Made by a program: the position numbers and the translations under genes
Notes under the pieces: generated by a model
What the model saw: only the letters and a program-made list of their open reading frames with translations
What the model was told of the DNA's origin: nothing
Databases searched by the model: none
Shown: positions 1-7,230 of the stretch, one piece after another
How positions within the stretch are numbered: the first letter of the stretch is position 1
Layout of the letters: each line of letters opens with the position of its first letter
Source: Theodoxus fluviatilis
Taxonomy: Eukaryota > Mollusca > Gastropoda > Cycloneritida > Neritidae
Length of the DNA stretch: 14,753 nt
Direction of reading: 5' to 3'
Assembly (NCBI GenBank): GCA_034096865.1
Contig: JAWQFJ010008227.1
Span: forward strand, 15,001-29,753

Positions 1-1
1 T

Positions 2-58
2 AGCTCAGCCAAGGTCAGCCCCAAGCAGCCAAAGAGGCTACTGGGGCGCATCAGGTAG
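2..58 (+). CDS. Possible 3' end of a coding exon (C-terminal 18 residues)
   Basis: Read from base 2, the window opens in a frame coding SSAKVSPKQPKRLLGRIR and ends at TAG 56-58. The peptide is basic and Ser/Lys/Arg-rich, as many disordered C-termini are. The sequence after the stop changes at once to AT-rich DNA with frequent stops and carries an AATAAA near 1057, which fits a terminal exon followed by a 3'UTR. Only 18 codons are visible, so no family can be assigned. The frame starting at base 4 is also open, to about 261, so the choice of frame is an inference. The exon would begin upstream of this window. Confidence 0.3.
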   Translation, partial: SSAKVSPKQPKRLLGRIR

Positions 59-1085
59 GATCAGATCAGTCAGACTCAACTGTATTTTCTACCACCCTGG
101 GAGACAGAGCTGCTGTAGTGAGTTGCTGTGTGGTTGAAGAGCTTTCTTTTTCCTTGCTTTGTTTCATGTTTCAGTCTATTTCTTGTAGAAGGAGCAGGCT
201 CTCTAGACACCATTTTGTTGACAGACTGAAAAGTCTATGTAAAACAGTGAATGAATGGCCTTGATCACAAGAGGTACAAAAATATTTTCATTTTGTGAAA
301 GGATATTTTTGTTTACAGGAGAACAGTAATATACTGTTCTTGTTGCAAGTGCATGTTATTACTGTGATTTCAGTATTTGCCTGAATCCAGGTCAGTTATT
401 GTTCTTATATCCGAAAACAAAAAGCAATATAGTTAATGGTTGTGCAGTGATGTTTAGATTTTGCATGGATGATGTTCCAAATAATACTTGAACTGTGAAG
501 TACTGATCAGCCCATTATGTGCATCAAAGTGAAATGCATTAACTGCACAGTTTTGAAAAATGAAGTGCATGGGTTTTCACATGCTCCTGTGCTAAGTGAA
601 AGTAATGGTTGTGTTTTTACTCTTTGTTATTGTTAAGAGAAGCTCTTTTCTCTTATAGTTTGTGTGTGAGCTGTAGAATCTCATGTCTGAAATTTGACAA
701 AAAGAGTGGACGTTGGTGGATTTTTTTTCCCACATCACCTCATGAACTGTATGGAATATCTTGTGTCATAGTTGAAGTTTTCATGATGGATGAGGTGCAA
801 GTGACTATGTATGCAATTTCAATGTCGTTTGAGTGTATGTACACTTTGTTGGTAAGCAGTTGGATACAGTAAAAATAGTTTATACTGCAAAGTTCCCTAT
901 CTCATTTGCAATTTTTGGCATTGTTTTTATTTTTCACAAAATTCATGGTCTATGCCTATCAAAATCAAGAGCTTTCAGAAATGGAGTAAAACGTGTGTGA
1001 ACAGGAATTGTTTTTTCCATTTTGATACGCATGAATGCCAGCATTGATGTGCTGAAAATAAACATTCTTGTTGCTTACTTTATGT
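59..1085 (+). other. AT-rich 3'UTR-like stretch
   Basis: This stretch of about 1 kb is T- and A-rich, has stops in all frames and contains no recognisable coding segment. It would be the 3'UTR of the exon ending at 58 if that exon is real. The short open frames at 609-872 and 1022-1222 start at non-ATG or poorly placed codons, have low-complexity hydrophobic composition and match no family I know. Confidence 0.3.
1057..1062 (+). terminator. Candidate polyadenylation signal AATAAA
   Basis: The canonical hexamer AATAAA is followed within about 20-50 bases by a T/GT-rich tract (1066-1115), the usual arrangement of a metazoan cleavage and polyadenylation site. It would end the transcript whose stop is at 58. 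A single hexamer in AT-rich DNA is weak evidence. Confidence 0.3.
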
Positions 1086-1348
1086 CGTTTTTATCGTTTA
1101 TTTGTGATTTTTTCTTTATGTTTTGCATGTGTTGGCAGTGGAGGCAAGAGAGGAATACATTGGTAATTCCCGTGCACACGATGCGGATTATAAGCGTAAT
1201 TCAATTATTTCTTGAAAAATAAGTTTCTTGCTCGTTTTTACAAGTTTCCAGTGCTATTAACATAAGTGGAGTCACTACACGAGAGAGAAGTAGGCCTGTG
1301 TGTGCTTGTGTGTGAACCTTCATGTGTGTGTCAATCTAGAGAAGATGA

Positions 1349-1531
1349 GTGCCACATTATAGCCAGGGACGCTCGGTGCCCCCCTCATTAGTAGGACACC
1401 CTTCTAGTAGCTCGGCCAAGAATAGTTCCCTAAGGCTACTAGGGTCTGCAACGGGGGTTGTTGCTTCCCCTGACAAGCTAAGCGCAAGAGTTATCGCGCC
1501 TGCTTGGTCAGTACACTGCATTATTGTAACT
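1349..1531 (+). other. In-frame open extension upstream of the SAP ORF
   Basis: The SAP frame stays open for 61 codons before the preferred ATG. These codons read as Ser/Pro/Leu-rich sequence with no domain I recognise. The ATG at 1346 just upstream is in another frame, and base 1349 itself is not an ATG. The stretch could be a 5'UTR, part of the same element, or a longer N-terminus. Its segment 1407-1440 partly resembles bases 5-46 of the window (AGCTC-GCCAAG, then AGGCTACT-GGG). Confidence 0.25.
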
Positions 1532-1948
1532 ATGGCGGTAATGGAAACTGCAAATTTCGAACGCTGGCGTATGCCGGAATTAAAGCAGTTCATACGGGAA
1601 ATGCAACAGCCATTGTCGGGTACGAAAGCAGACCTAATTCAAAGGGTCAAGGGCTGTATTGCTTTGAAGGTAAACAAAGCAATCGGCGGGGAATCCGACA
1701 TAGACTGTGCCGACGCTTTGGCCCCAAAGTTTCCAAAACTAACAACACCATCGGGCCAAAAACTTCCTGATCCAGTCAGTCTCAAGACAGGATGGTGTTC
1801 GGCAGTGGATTTTCCTGCAGATTTTCCGGATGCAGACCTGTACAACTATTTTGTTTTGAGAATAAGAGTAGTCGTGAACTCCCCTCCCGAGCTTGTGGCA
1901 GCCTGTGGGGTGTCAATCTCCTCACAAAGTCCCTCCCCCCTTGCATAA
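1532..1948 (+). CDS. SAP-motif protein, probably truncated mobile-element ORF
   Basis: The frame is open from 1349, but I prefer the ATG at 1532 (A at -3, G at +4), which gives 138 residues. Residues 8-42 match the SAP helix-extension-helix motif, a small DNA-binding fold: W12, L17, a gap, then S29-G30-x-K32-x-D34-L35-I36-x-R38. A stretch with GW near residue 88 and PDADLYNYFV near residue 104 follows. From memory, this order (SAP, a linker, then an aromatic D-F/Y-x-LYNYF-like block) resembles the N-terminus of large invertebrate transposon-type proteins that carry SWIM and YqaJ nuclease domains. That link is inference. After LYNYFV the frame runs about 30 unrelated-looking residues and stops, so the gene is truncated, spliced, or a relic. 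No SWIM or nuclease domain lies downstream. A SAP domain of a host chromatin protein is the alternative. The SAP motif itself is fairly clear. Confidence 0.5.
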   Translation: MAVMETANFERWRMPELKQFIREMQQPLSGTKADLIQRVKGCIALKVNKAIGGESDIDCADALAPKFPKLTTPSGQKLPDPVSLKTGWCSAVDFPADFPDADLYNYFVLRIRVVVNSPPELVAACGVSISSQSPSPLA

Positions 1949-2486
1949 CGGACTCACTGTTGAACCTGTGTGTGGCCACTACAACACAAGCATGTACAAG
2001 GGAATATGCGCTAAACAGGCCGTTTTTAACCGGACTAACACTTTCCTTTGAAACATAGTATTCCCATGGCTTGCTCTGGCAGGGCGCACCAACCGCATTG
2101 TCCTCAGCTCGAACACAAAACGCTAATTTTCAGGATTACTGATACACAAACATAGGCACCGTACTTAAATAACGGTATTAATGTCTCAAAGCACAAAGTA
2201 GAGTACATCAATAGTTAATGAATATTGCTACATTATTCATATTGAGTTGTGCGTCGAAATCGAATCAAGTTAAAAGTTAGGCTACAGAGTAGGCCTACTC
2301 ACTACTAGACAGCTTCTCGTGTAACTGTGTAGTTCGGACAGAAAACTGTTCGCATAATGCTTTACCTACTCTCAGGATAAGTTTCTGAGCTAAGTGTTCG
2401 CCTAAGAACTGTCTTAATGAGTGATATCAGACGCATCAACCTGTACATGCAGACAATGGGGATGAAGAACAAACGAATGCATTAAT
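1949..2486. other. Unannotated stretch between the SAP ORF and a tetranucleotide tract
   Basis: I see no coding frame with recognisable content here. The stretch holds one TAGGCCTA palindrome at 2290-2297 and otherwise mixed AT-rich sequence. Downstream exons of the SAP ORF cannot be excluded, but none is visible. Confidence 0.3.
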
Positions 2487-2496
2487 ATACATAATG

Positions 2497-2531
2497 ACCG
2501 ACGGAACGAACGAATGAATGAACGAACGAAT
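2497..2531 (-). repeat. Degenerate GAAC/GAAT tetranucleotide tract, possible retroposon tail
   Basis: Alternating AACG/AATG tetramers run here. On the minus strand they follow GCTAATAAGCAGTAAAGCTC and read as a run of ATTC/GTTC tetramers. Many LINE and SINE 3' ends finish in short tandem repeats of this type, so a minus-strand retroposon ending here (body towards 2620) is plausible. I do not recognise the family. Confidence 0.35.
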
Positions 2532-2715
2532 GGAGCTTTACTGCTTATTAGCCTATGACGGCTAGTTAAGACCAATAACAAGAACATAACTGGAGCAAAT
2601 GAGACTAAGAGCGAGTCAAGCCTTGATACCTATAGTTTAAATTTTTTCAAGTTTCGCGTAAGGAGACACGATGGGTCTATTCGTAACATCAACAAAAAGG
2701 ATAAACAAATACGGC

Positions 2716-3024
2716 CGCGGCTTAGCACAGAGAACAACCGGAGCCGGCTCCGGGGGAGCCGAAATAACTTTTTGCACGCTACGTATTGTGTTAAATGAAT
2801 ATAAACAACACAACTGCCATAAAAACTCTTACAGCACCTAATGTGTCGTGTGTCTGGATAAATTCCATGCAAAGGAATTTATCCAGACACACGACACATT
2901 AGGTGCTGTAAGAGTTTTTATGGCAGTTGTGTTGTTTATATTCATTTAACACAATACGTAGCGTGCAAAAAGTTATTTCGGCTCCCCCGGAGCCGGCTCC
3001 GGTTGTTCTCTGTGCTAAGCCGCG
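2716..3024. repeat. Perfect 151-bp inverted repeat with 7-base spacer
   Basis: The left arm 2716-2866 and right arm 2874-3024 are exact reverse complements over 151 bases. They are separated only by ATGCAAA (2867-2873). Symmetry stops abruptly on both outer sides (GGC before 2716 has no match in TGTAAG after 3024). A transcript in either direction would fold into one long hairpin. Each arm contains a 16-bp self-complementary GC core at 2738-2753 and 2987-3002. The open frames 2630-2872 (minus) and 2927-3196 (plus) share mirrored sequence because of the symmetry and are probably not genes. Identity without a single mismatch means a very recent inverted duplication, ongoing conversion, or an assembly or amplification artefact. 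Confidence 0.95.
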
Positions 3025-4299
3025 TGTAAGACGAACACGGAAACATGAGGAGGACAGCAACAACAACAATGAATATGCGAGTGCATTTTATGATATTTTT
3101 AACGAGTCAATCACTCAATGCAGTTTGCGCGAGCTCTGTTCAATAATCATGCACTGCATTCCTGCAGCAGAAATGCTGAGAACGAGAGAGACCTAGTATT
3201 CAACAGCACTACACTACACCGATCCACGCCATTATTTAGTTACATCTGCTTGCAAGCTCGAACCTAGCTTCGTCACTTCATGCCTGCATACTGCGACAAT
3301 AAACGATCACTTTGCCACGGTAGCACTGGCAAACACAACAAAAATGAACACCTCTTGGTACTCTCTCACTGCGTTCTAAAGCCATTCTGTACTGACCAGA
3401 GACCACTTTTTGGTTTCCCCGCGCGAAAGAGCATCAGCGGCAATAACTCCTGATTTCCAGCTTCGTTGCAGACCCTACAGGAGACCTATAGGTCTACATT
3501 TACATGTATGCGCGTTCCTGTATGACATCACTGCCCCTTTTGCACCTTCTACTGGAATGGGCAAGTCAGAGGGGGGAAATCTGGGAAAGAATCCGTAGAC
3601 GAAGACAAAACGAAGCAAAGTCAATACATAACGTTGCCTAGCAGCGAAGGTGCGGATGAAAACGTCACACGAGGCGTCCACCTCTTAAGTGCGTGGACAG
3701 AATGCTTGCATAAACCACTTTCGCCTGAAGCAGGAAAATTCCACTCCCGAAGCTAGCCGTCAGGAGAAAACGAACGTTCGACGTCGAGCCAAACGGATGC
3801 TTGCCATCAAAACAGGACGAAAGCTCGCTCCACAAAACGGCCATTCTCAGGGCCACACAACTCTTTACGAAAGAATACAAAAGTTGAACTAGCCGTCACC
3901 TATTGTCCTTCGTGTTGACCCTGTATAAACTATACACTGTCGGTATTCCGACTCTTCTCTCCCTCACAGGCCAACCTTGACAACAACTCTCCTGCCTGTG
4001 TTGGTGGTCTGCCTTGACCCAAAAACTCGAAAACGGTGCATATGGACTCAGGTGACCCATTCTTTAAGTTCCTGCCTTGCTTTCACGAGTCGTGTGTGCG
4101 ATTCGATCTGGGTTCTGAGACACTGATGTGCCACGTACTCGCCAAAAGTTTAGACTCGGCAGAATACATGATATTTCAGATGGAAACATGTGGCATCATT
4201 TACTCCTGGAACAATATCTGTTTGATAAAGTATCTTGCTGTAGCAATGATGGCAAAGTACAACAACAAAGAAACAATAATGAAACTTGACTGAAAATAG
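3025..4299. other. Unannotated stretch with scattered weak signals
   Basis: No recognisable gene is present. Short open frames occur at 3410-3598, 3689-3892 and 4042-4293. None has a domain I know. The last (83 residues from ATG 4042, MDSGDPFFKF at its start) has no strong start context. An acceptor-like pyrimidine tract with CAG lies at 3954-3969 and a TATAAA at 3923-3928, but neither connects to a convincing exon. Confidence 0.3.
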
Positions 4300-4314
4300 C
4301 AGACTTCATCGCTA

Positions 4315-4410
4315 GCGGGGAATGAACCCCGACACCTAACCGTCTCACACAGAAAAGCTTCCAGAGACGGGCCACACTAGTGTACTCGTCCGAGGAATCC
4401 CCCTGTGGGT
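4315..4410 (-). repeat. Dispersed repeat copy A with tRNA-like T-arm
   Basis: On the minus strand the part 4351-4400 matches the plus strand at 7182-7230, including an identical 16-mer CACTAGTGTGGCCCGT and GGAAGCTTTTCT. Further 3' on the minus strand is a T-arm-like hairpin, CGGGG-TTCATTC-CCCG (4317-4332), with a B-box-like GGTTCATTCC. A 7-bp stem CCGTCTC/GAGACGG brackets the segment 4340-4369. I could not fold a complete tRNA: no matching acceptor arm is visible. It could be a tRNA-related SINE or part of a larger element. Confidence 0.5.
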
Positions 4411-4480
4411 TCGGGGTAAGAATTGACCCACCGCGTCTCCCTACGCGATTCGTAAGAGGCGAATAATTACTAGGGACACG
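4396..4480 (+). repeat. Putative conserved repeat block with CGTAAGAGGCGA motif
   Basis: The segment contains CCCCCTGTGGGTTCGGGG, a GTGGGT/ACCCAC stem (4405-4432) and TTCGTAAGAGGCGAATAAT. From memory, unverified, similar strings ending GTCGTAAGAGGCGACTAA recur in invertebrate repetitive DNA. It may be the 5' part of an element whose 3' part is elsewhere, possibly the LINE relic downstream. Confidence 0.3.
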
Positions 4481-4575
4481 AGGACTTGATTTGCGTTTAC
4501 TCTAAACTGTTCTAGTGTTGATCTTGCTTACTGGCCTTACATAGCCTACAAAGGCTGATTGGCCGTAAAACACAT

Positions 4576-4600
4576 CAATCCAATCCAATCCAATCCAATC
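4576..4600. repeat. (CAATC)5 pentanucleotide repeat
   Basis: Five perfect tandem copies of CAATC run in the sequence, immediately followed by GTCCGAGG. Confidence 0.95.
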
Positions 4601-4691
4601 GTCCGAGGAGAGGGGTGTGAGAAAGACGGCCATGCTGGCGGGAAACACAAAAGGGCGGCTGCAACATCTGACTGGCTGCGCTTTTACAAGT

Positions 4692-4720
4692 TCCCCCTCC
4701 CCCCCGCCCCCCCCCCCCCC
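4692..4720. repeat. C-rich tract
   Basis: A nearly pure C tract (one T and one G interruption) abuts the CTT array, so about 340 bases in a row are almost pure pyrimidine on the plus strand. Confidence 0.9.
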
Positions 4721-4726
4721 ATTTTT

Positions 4727-5034
4727 TCTTCTTCTTCTTCTTCTTCTTCTTCTTCTTCTTCTTCTTCTTCTTCTTCTTCTTCTTCTTCTTCTTCTTCTTC
4801 TTCTTCTTCTTCTCCTTCTCCTTCTCCTTCTCCTTCTCCTTCTCCTTCTCCTTCTCCTTCTCCTTCTTCTTCTTCTTCTTCTTCTTCTTCTTCTTCTTCT
4901 TCTTCTTCTTCTTCTTCTTCTTCTTCTTCTTCTTCTTCTTCTTCTTCTTCTTCTTCTTCTTCTTCTTCTTCTTCTTCTTCTTCTTCTTCTTCTTCTTCTT
5001 CTTCTTCTTCTTCTTCTTCTTCTTCTTCTTCTTC
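4727..5034. repeat. Compound (CTT)n-(CTCCTT)n-(CTT)n microsatellite
   Basis: The array is 308 bp of CTT with an internal block of CTCCTT hexamers at about 4813-4866, then CTT again to 5034. The poly-Ser and poly-Leu open frames on the plus strand and the poly-Arg frame on the minus strand that cross it are by-products of a trinucleotide unit, not genes. The pure purine/pyrimidine strand asymmetry favours triplex (H-DNA) formation and polymerase slippage, so the length in the assembly may be unreliable. Confidence 0.97.
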
Positions 5035-5082
5035 CCCGAATCGTCATTCTATGTATGAATCAGTGAGATTTCAATGATAATT

Positions 5083-5873
5083 AACCAAGATCACTTGGAC
5101 GACGTCGGCCTCCTGTCCCACAAACAGCAGCATGCACAGTCCAAGCTAACCCGACTGGCGGAGGAGGCAGGAAAGACCGGCCTGAAAATCTACACCAAGA
5201 AGACGAGGTGATGCGTATGAACAACCGACTACATCAGCCACTGCAGCTACAGGGAGAAGATCTAGTGGAAACTGACCATTTTGTCTACTTAGACAGCGTG
5301 GTCAACATTGATGGCGGCGCAGACGACGACGTTAAGAGCAGGATTAACAAGGCAAGGGTAGCGTTCAACACCCTGCCTCCCATCTGGAACTCTAAGGCCT
5401 TATCACAGCGCAGCAAAGTTCGCATCTTCAACACTAACGTGAAAGCAGACCTCCTCTATGGATCCGAAACATGGCGGGTGACCAACACCATCACCAACAA
5501 GGTACAGACTTTTGTCAACAAAAGCTTGCGCCACATCCTCAACATCAGGTGGCCTGAGAAGATCTCCAACACAGACCTATGGAAGAGAACCAACCAGAAC
5601 CCCATCAATCATGACATCAAGAAAAGGAAATGGGAGTGGATAGGTCACACACTGCGCAAACCAGCCGACAACGACACGAGGCAAGCACTTGACTGGAACC
5701 CACAGGGAAAAAGAAAAGTGGGACGGCCCAAACAGTCGTGGAGAAGGTCTGTCGAGAGAGAAGTGAAGGACGCCGGAATGACGTGGACCCAGCTGAGGAG
5801 AGCAGCCCAGAACAGGGTGCGTTGGCGAGGTGTTGTTGCGGCCCTATGCTCCACCGGGAGTCTACAGGAATAA
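5083..5873 (+). pseudogene. LINE (RTE-like) reverse transcriptase relic, 5'-truncated and frameshifted
   Basis: This is the C-terminal end of a non-LTR retrotransposon polyprotein. It codes from the remnant of the RT catalytic motif through the thumb and a C-terminal region. The first piece, 5083-5205, reads HLDDVGLLSHKQQ, where active relatives carry F-A-D-D. The Asp pair survives but the preceding residues are changed. The frame is lost by a one-base deficit at about 5206. The second frame (5208-5873, 222 codons including the stop) continues with VMRMNN, HFVYLDSVV (usually YLGS), DLLYGSETW (usually YGCETW), RKWEWIGHTLRK, a GKRKVGRPK segment and a final RWRGVVAALCSTG. That block order is the standard end of these elements. 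No endonuclease or RT fingers lie upstream, where the CTT array ends at 5034. Truncation at the 5' end is typical of target-primed insertion. Family is certain as a LINE; the RTE clade is inferred from memory. It is not active. Confidence 0.88.
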
Positions 5874-5885
5874 TGAATGAAATGA
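5868..5885 (+). repeat. Short 3' tandem tail of the LINE relic
   Basis: Right at the stop codon the sequence becomes GGAATAATGAATGAAATGA, an imperfect AATG tetramer run. LINEs of this kind often end in a short tetranucleotide tail a few bases after the stop, so this probably marks the 3' end of the insertion. Confidence 0.5.
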
Positions 5886-6076
5886 CTTGCCAGTCAGGGG
5901 CGGACGAGGGGGGGGGGTTTCCGGGGTTTCCTGACACCCCCACCCCCCAACAGAAAAATAAAAAATAAACAAATAATCTTAAAAAACTATTTTAAAAACT
6001 ATTTTTATTAGTAAAAAAATGTGCTGCCTGAAAGTGGTAGGCCTAATGATCACTGCGTCAGATTGGAACAATTTGC

Positions 6077-6205
6077 AGTGAAAATCCCCCCCCCCCCCCT
6101 TCCCCCCGCTCTCACGTTTCGGCTGAGGTTGAAGCGCGCCTATAGGGTCGTTCTCCCCCCTCCCCCCCCCCCCCCCCCCCCCCCCCCCGCTCTCACGTTT
6201 CGGCC
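6077..6205 (+). repeat. C-tract / TCACGTTTCGG repeat box, left copy
   Basis: Two TCACGTTTCGG motifs (6112-6122 and 6193-6203), each directly after a C tract and CGCTC, bracket GTTTCGGCTGA (6116-6126) and CTATAGGGTCGTT (6140-6152). The same two motifs recur at the same 24-base start-to-start distance at 6921 and 6945. The C runs at about 6087-6099 and 6155-6188 are likely length-variable. Confidence 0.8.
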
Positions 6206-6920
6206 AAAGAGTATAGGTTACACAAAGATAGTTCATTAGCTCATTGTTGTGAGGATCGAGACACGTTGCGCCCCCAAGCGGGAAGGAATATGGGTGAATC
6301 AAGGGAAGTACTCACACCGCTTAGCGACATGTAAATTTGCTTGTTTATCGACGCGTTTCTGATGCGTTCCGATCATGTTTGTGAATAAATTTACGGTGTA
6401 ATGTGTAATAAAATGATTTGCTGCAATAATGGGGGTGTTTTGGCTTTGTTTTTTGTAGCAGGCGTTGTGAAATCGAACGCGCACATAGGCCTATTAAATC
6501 TACATGGTGTTGATGGAACGATCTAATTTTCATTATTATCGAAGAATGCAAGCTTGTTTATCAACGTATACACCCCTGTGGAATATCTTTAGGAAATGCA
6601 AAGCAATACATACCTGTCAAGAAGTTGATTTGCGGCCAGAAAGTCATTTGATGAAGTGAATTCAGTTGCCGCATGAGAGAAGCGTCGACCTGCGTCGACC
6701 CAAAGATTGTAGTATAGTCTTTGGTCGACCTGTGGTGACCTGCATTTCGATTTTTAGAATCTTTCACGACCTTTTGATGCAGTCAACATACAGCTTTGAT
6801 AAATTAATGCTGTCCATGGCTTACATTTTCTTTGGATGGTTTTCTATTATCCTCAAATACATCGTTTTCTGTGCAAAGTGAAGACATATCCGCCATATCT
6901 ATGTGTAACCTACAATCTTT
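6206..6920. other. Interior of the putative hAT-like element, no gene seen
   Basis: This AT-leaning stretch contains a TAGGCCTA palindrome (6486-6493) and a hairpin-forming GTCGACC cluster. No frame resembles a transposase. The largest open frames are about 70 residues and have no recognisable motif. Confidence 0.35.
6694..6729. repeat. Inverted repeat with GTCGACC arms
   Basis: GTCGACCCAAAGA (6694-6706) pairs with TCTTTGGTCGAC (6718-6729) apart from one bulged C. The spacer is 11 bases. A further GTCGACC lies at 6684-6690, and the outer flanks both read CCTGC. Confidence 0.75.
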
Positions 6921-7110
6921 GTTTCGGCTGATCTCGTAGCGCTTCTATAGGGTCGTTATTCGCCCCCATCCCCACCCCCCCTCCCCACTTTCACGTTTCG
7001 TTGAGCACTGAACCCACCCACCCACCCACCCCACCCCCGCTATCACGTTTCGGTTGAGCCCTTTAACACCCCCCTCCCTCTTAAAAAAGTTTGGAAACCC
7101 CCCCCCAAAA
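6921..7110 (+). repeat. C-tract / TCACGTTTCG repeat box, right copy
   Basis: GTTTCGGCTGA (6921-6931) and CTATAGGGTCGTT (6945-6957) align without gaps to the left copy, about 31 of 37 bases matching. TCACGTTTCG then occurs at 6991 and again at 7043, each after a C/CCCA-rich tract. The box is in the same orientation as the left copy, although the outer termini are inverted. Confidence 0.75.
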
Positions 7111-7181
7111 AATGAACTGATCCGCGCCTGCAAGTAAGATGCTGTTGCTTGCTTGCTTGTGTGACCCACCAGCCTGGCAGT

Positions 7182-7230
7182 CTTTCCACGGAAGAGTCCA
7201 CTAGTGTGGCCCGTTTAGGGAAGCTTTTCT
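7182..7230 (+). repeat. Dispersed repeat copy B
   Basis: The segment matches the minus strand of 4351-4400, with about 40 of 49 bases matching. Identical blocks are CACTAGTGTGGCCCGT and GGAAGCTTTTCT. Homology fades after TTTTCT, where copy A continues into its T-arm-like part and this copy does not. It starts about 50 bases right of the hAT-like right end. Confidence 0.6.

Larger units (their letters stand above)
5895..7130. mobile_element. Putative non-autonomous hAT-like element (or two half-elements)
   Basis: The left end reads CAGGGGCGGACGAGGGG. The reverse complement of the right end reads CAGGCGCGGATCAG. From memory, CAGGGGCGGAT-type termini followed by G-rich sequence are common in hAT transposons and their MITEs. 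Both ends then carry GGTTTCC, and similar C-tract/TCACGTTTCG boxes lie near each end. No transposase frame is present in the 1.24 kb. The 8-bp flanks (TTGCCAGT and CAAGTAAG) do not match, so a target-site duplication is missing: it has decayed, or these are ends of two separate insertions. The left end sits 10 bases after the LINE tail. Confidence 0.45.

Noticed and set aside
609..1222. Two small open frames in the AT-rich left part
   Set aside because: Low-complexity hydrophobic or aromatic composition in 3'UTR-like sequence, with no supporting signal.
2630..3196. Two open frames sharing a common sequence on opposite strands
   Set aside because: The shared part is explained by the perfect inverted repeat, and the unshared parts show no recognisable domain.
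3923..3969. TATA-box promoter (TATAAA 3923) and acceptor CAG at 3969
   Set aside because: No transcript start, exon or coding frame connects to either, and both motifs are common by chance.
4036..4293. 85-residue open frame starting MHMDSGDPFF
   Set aside because: The first codon is GTG, the in-frame ATG at 4042 has a poor context, and no domain is seen. It may be an exon but nothing supports it.
4315..4390. Functional tRNA on the minus strand
   Set aside because: Only a T-arm-like hairpin is present; no acceptor stem or convincing D and anticodon arms could be found.
4502..5077. Long poly-Arg (minus), poly-Ser and poly-Leu (plus) open frames
   Set aside because: They are translations of the CTT/CTCCTT microsatellite, whose unit is a multiple of three and lacks stops in these frames.
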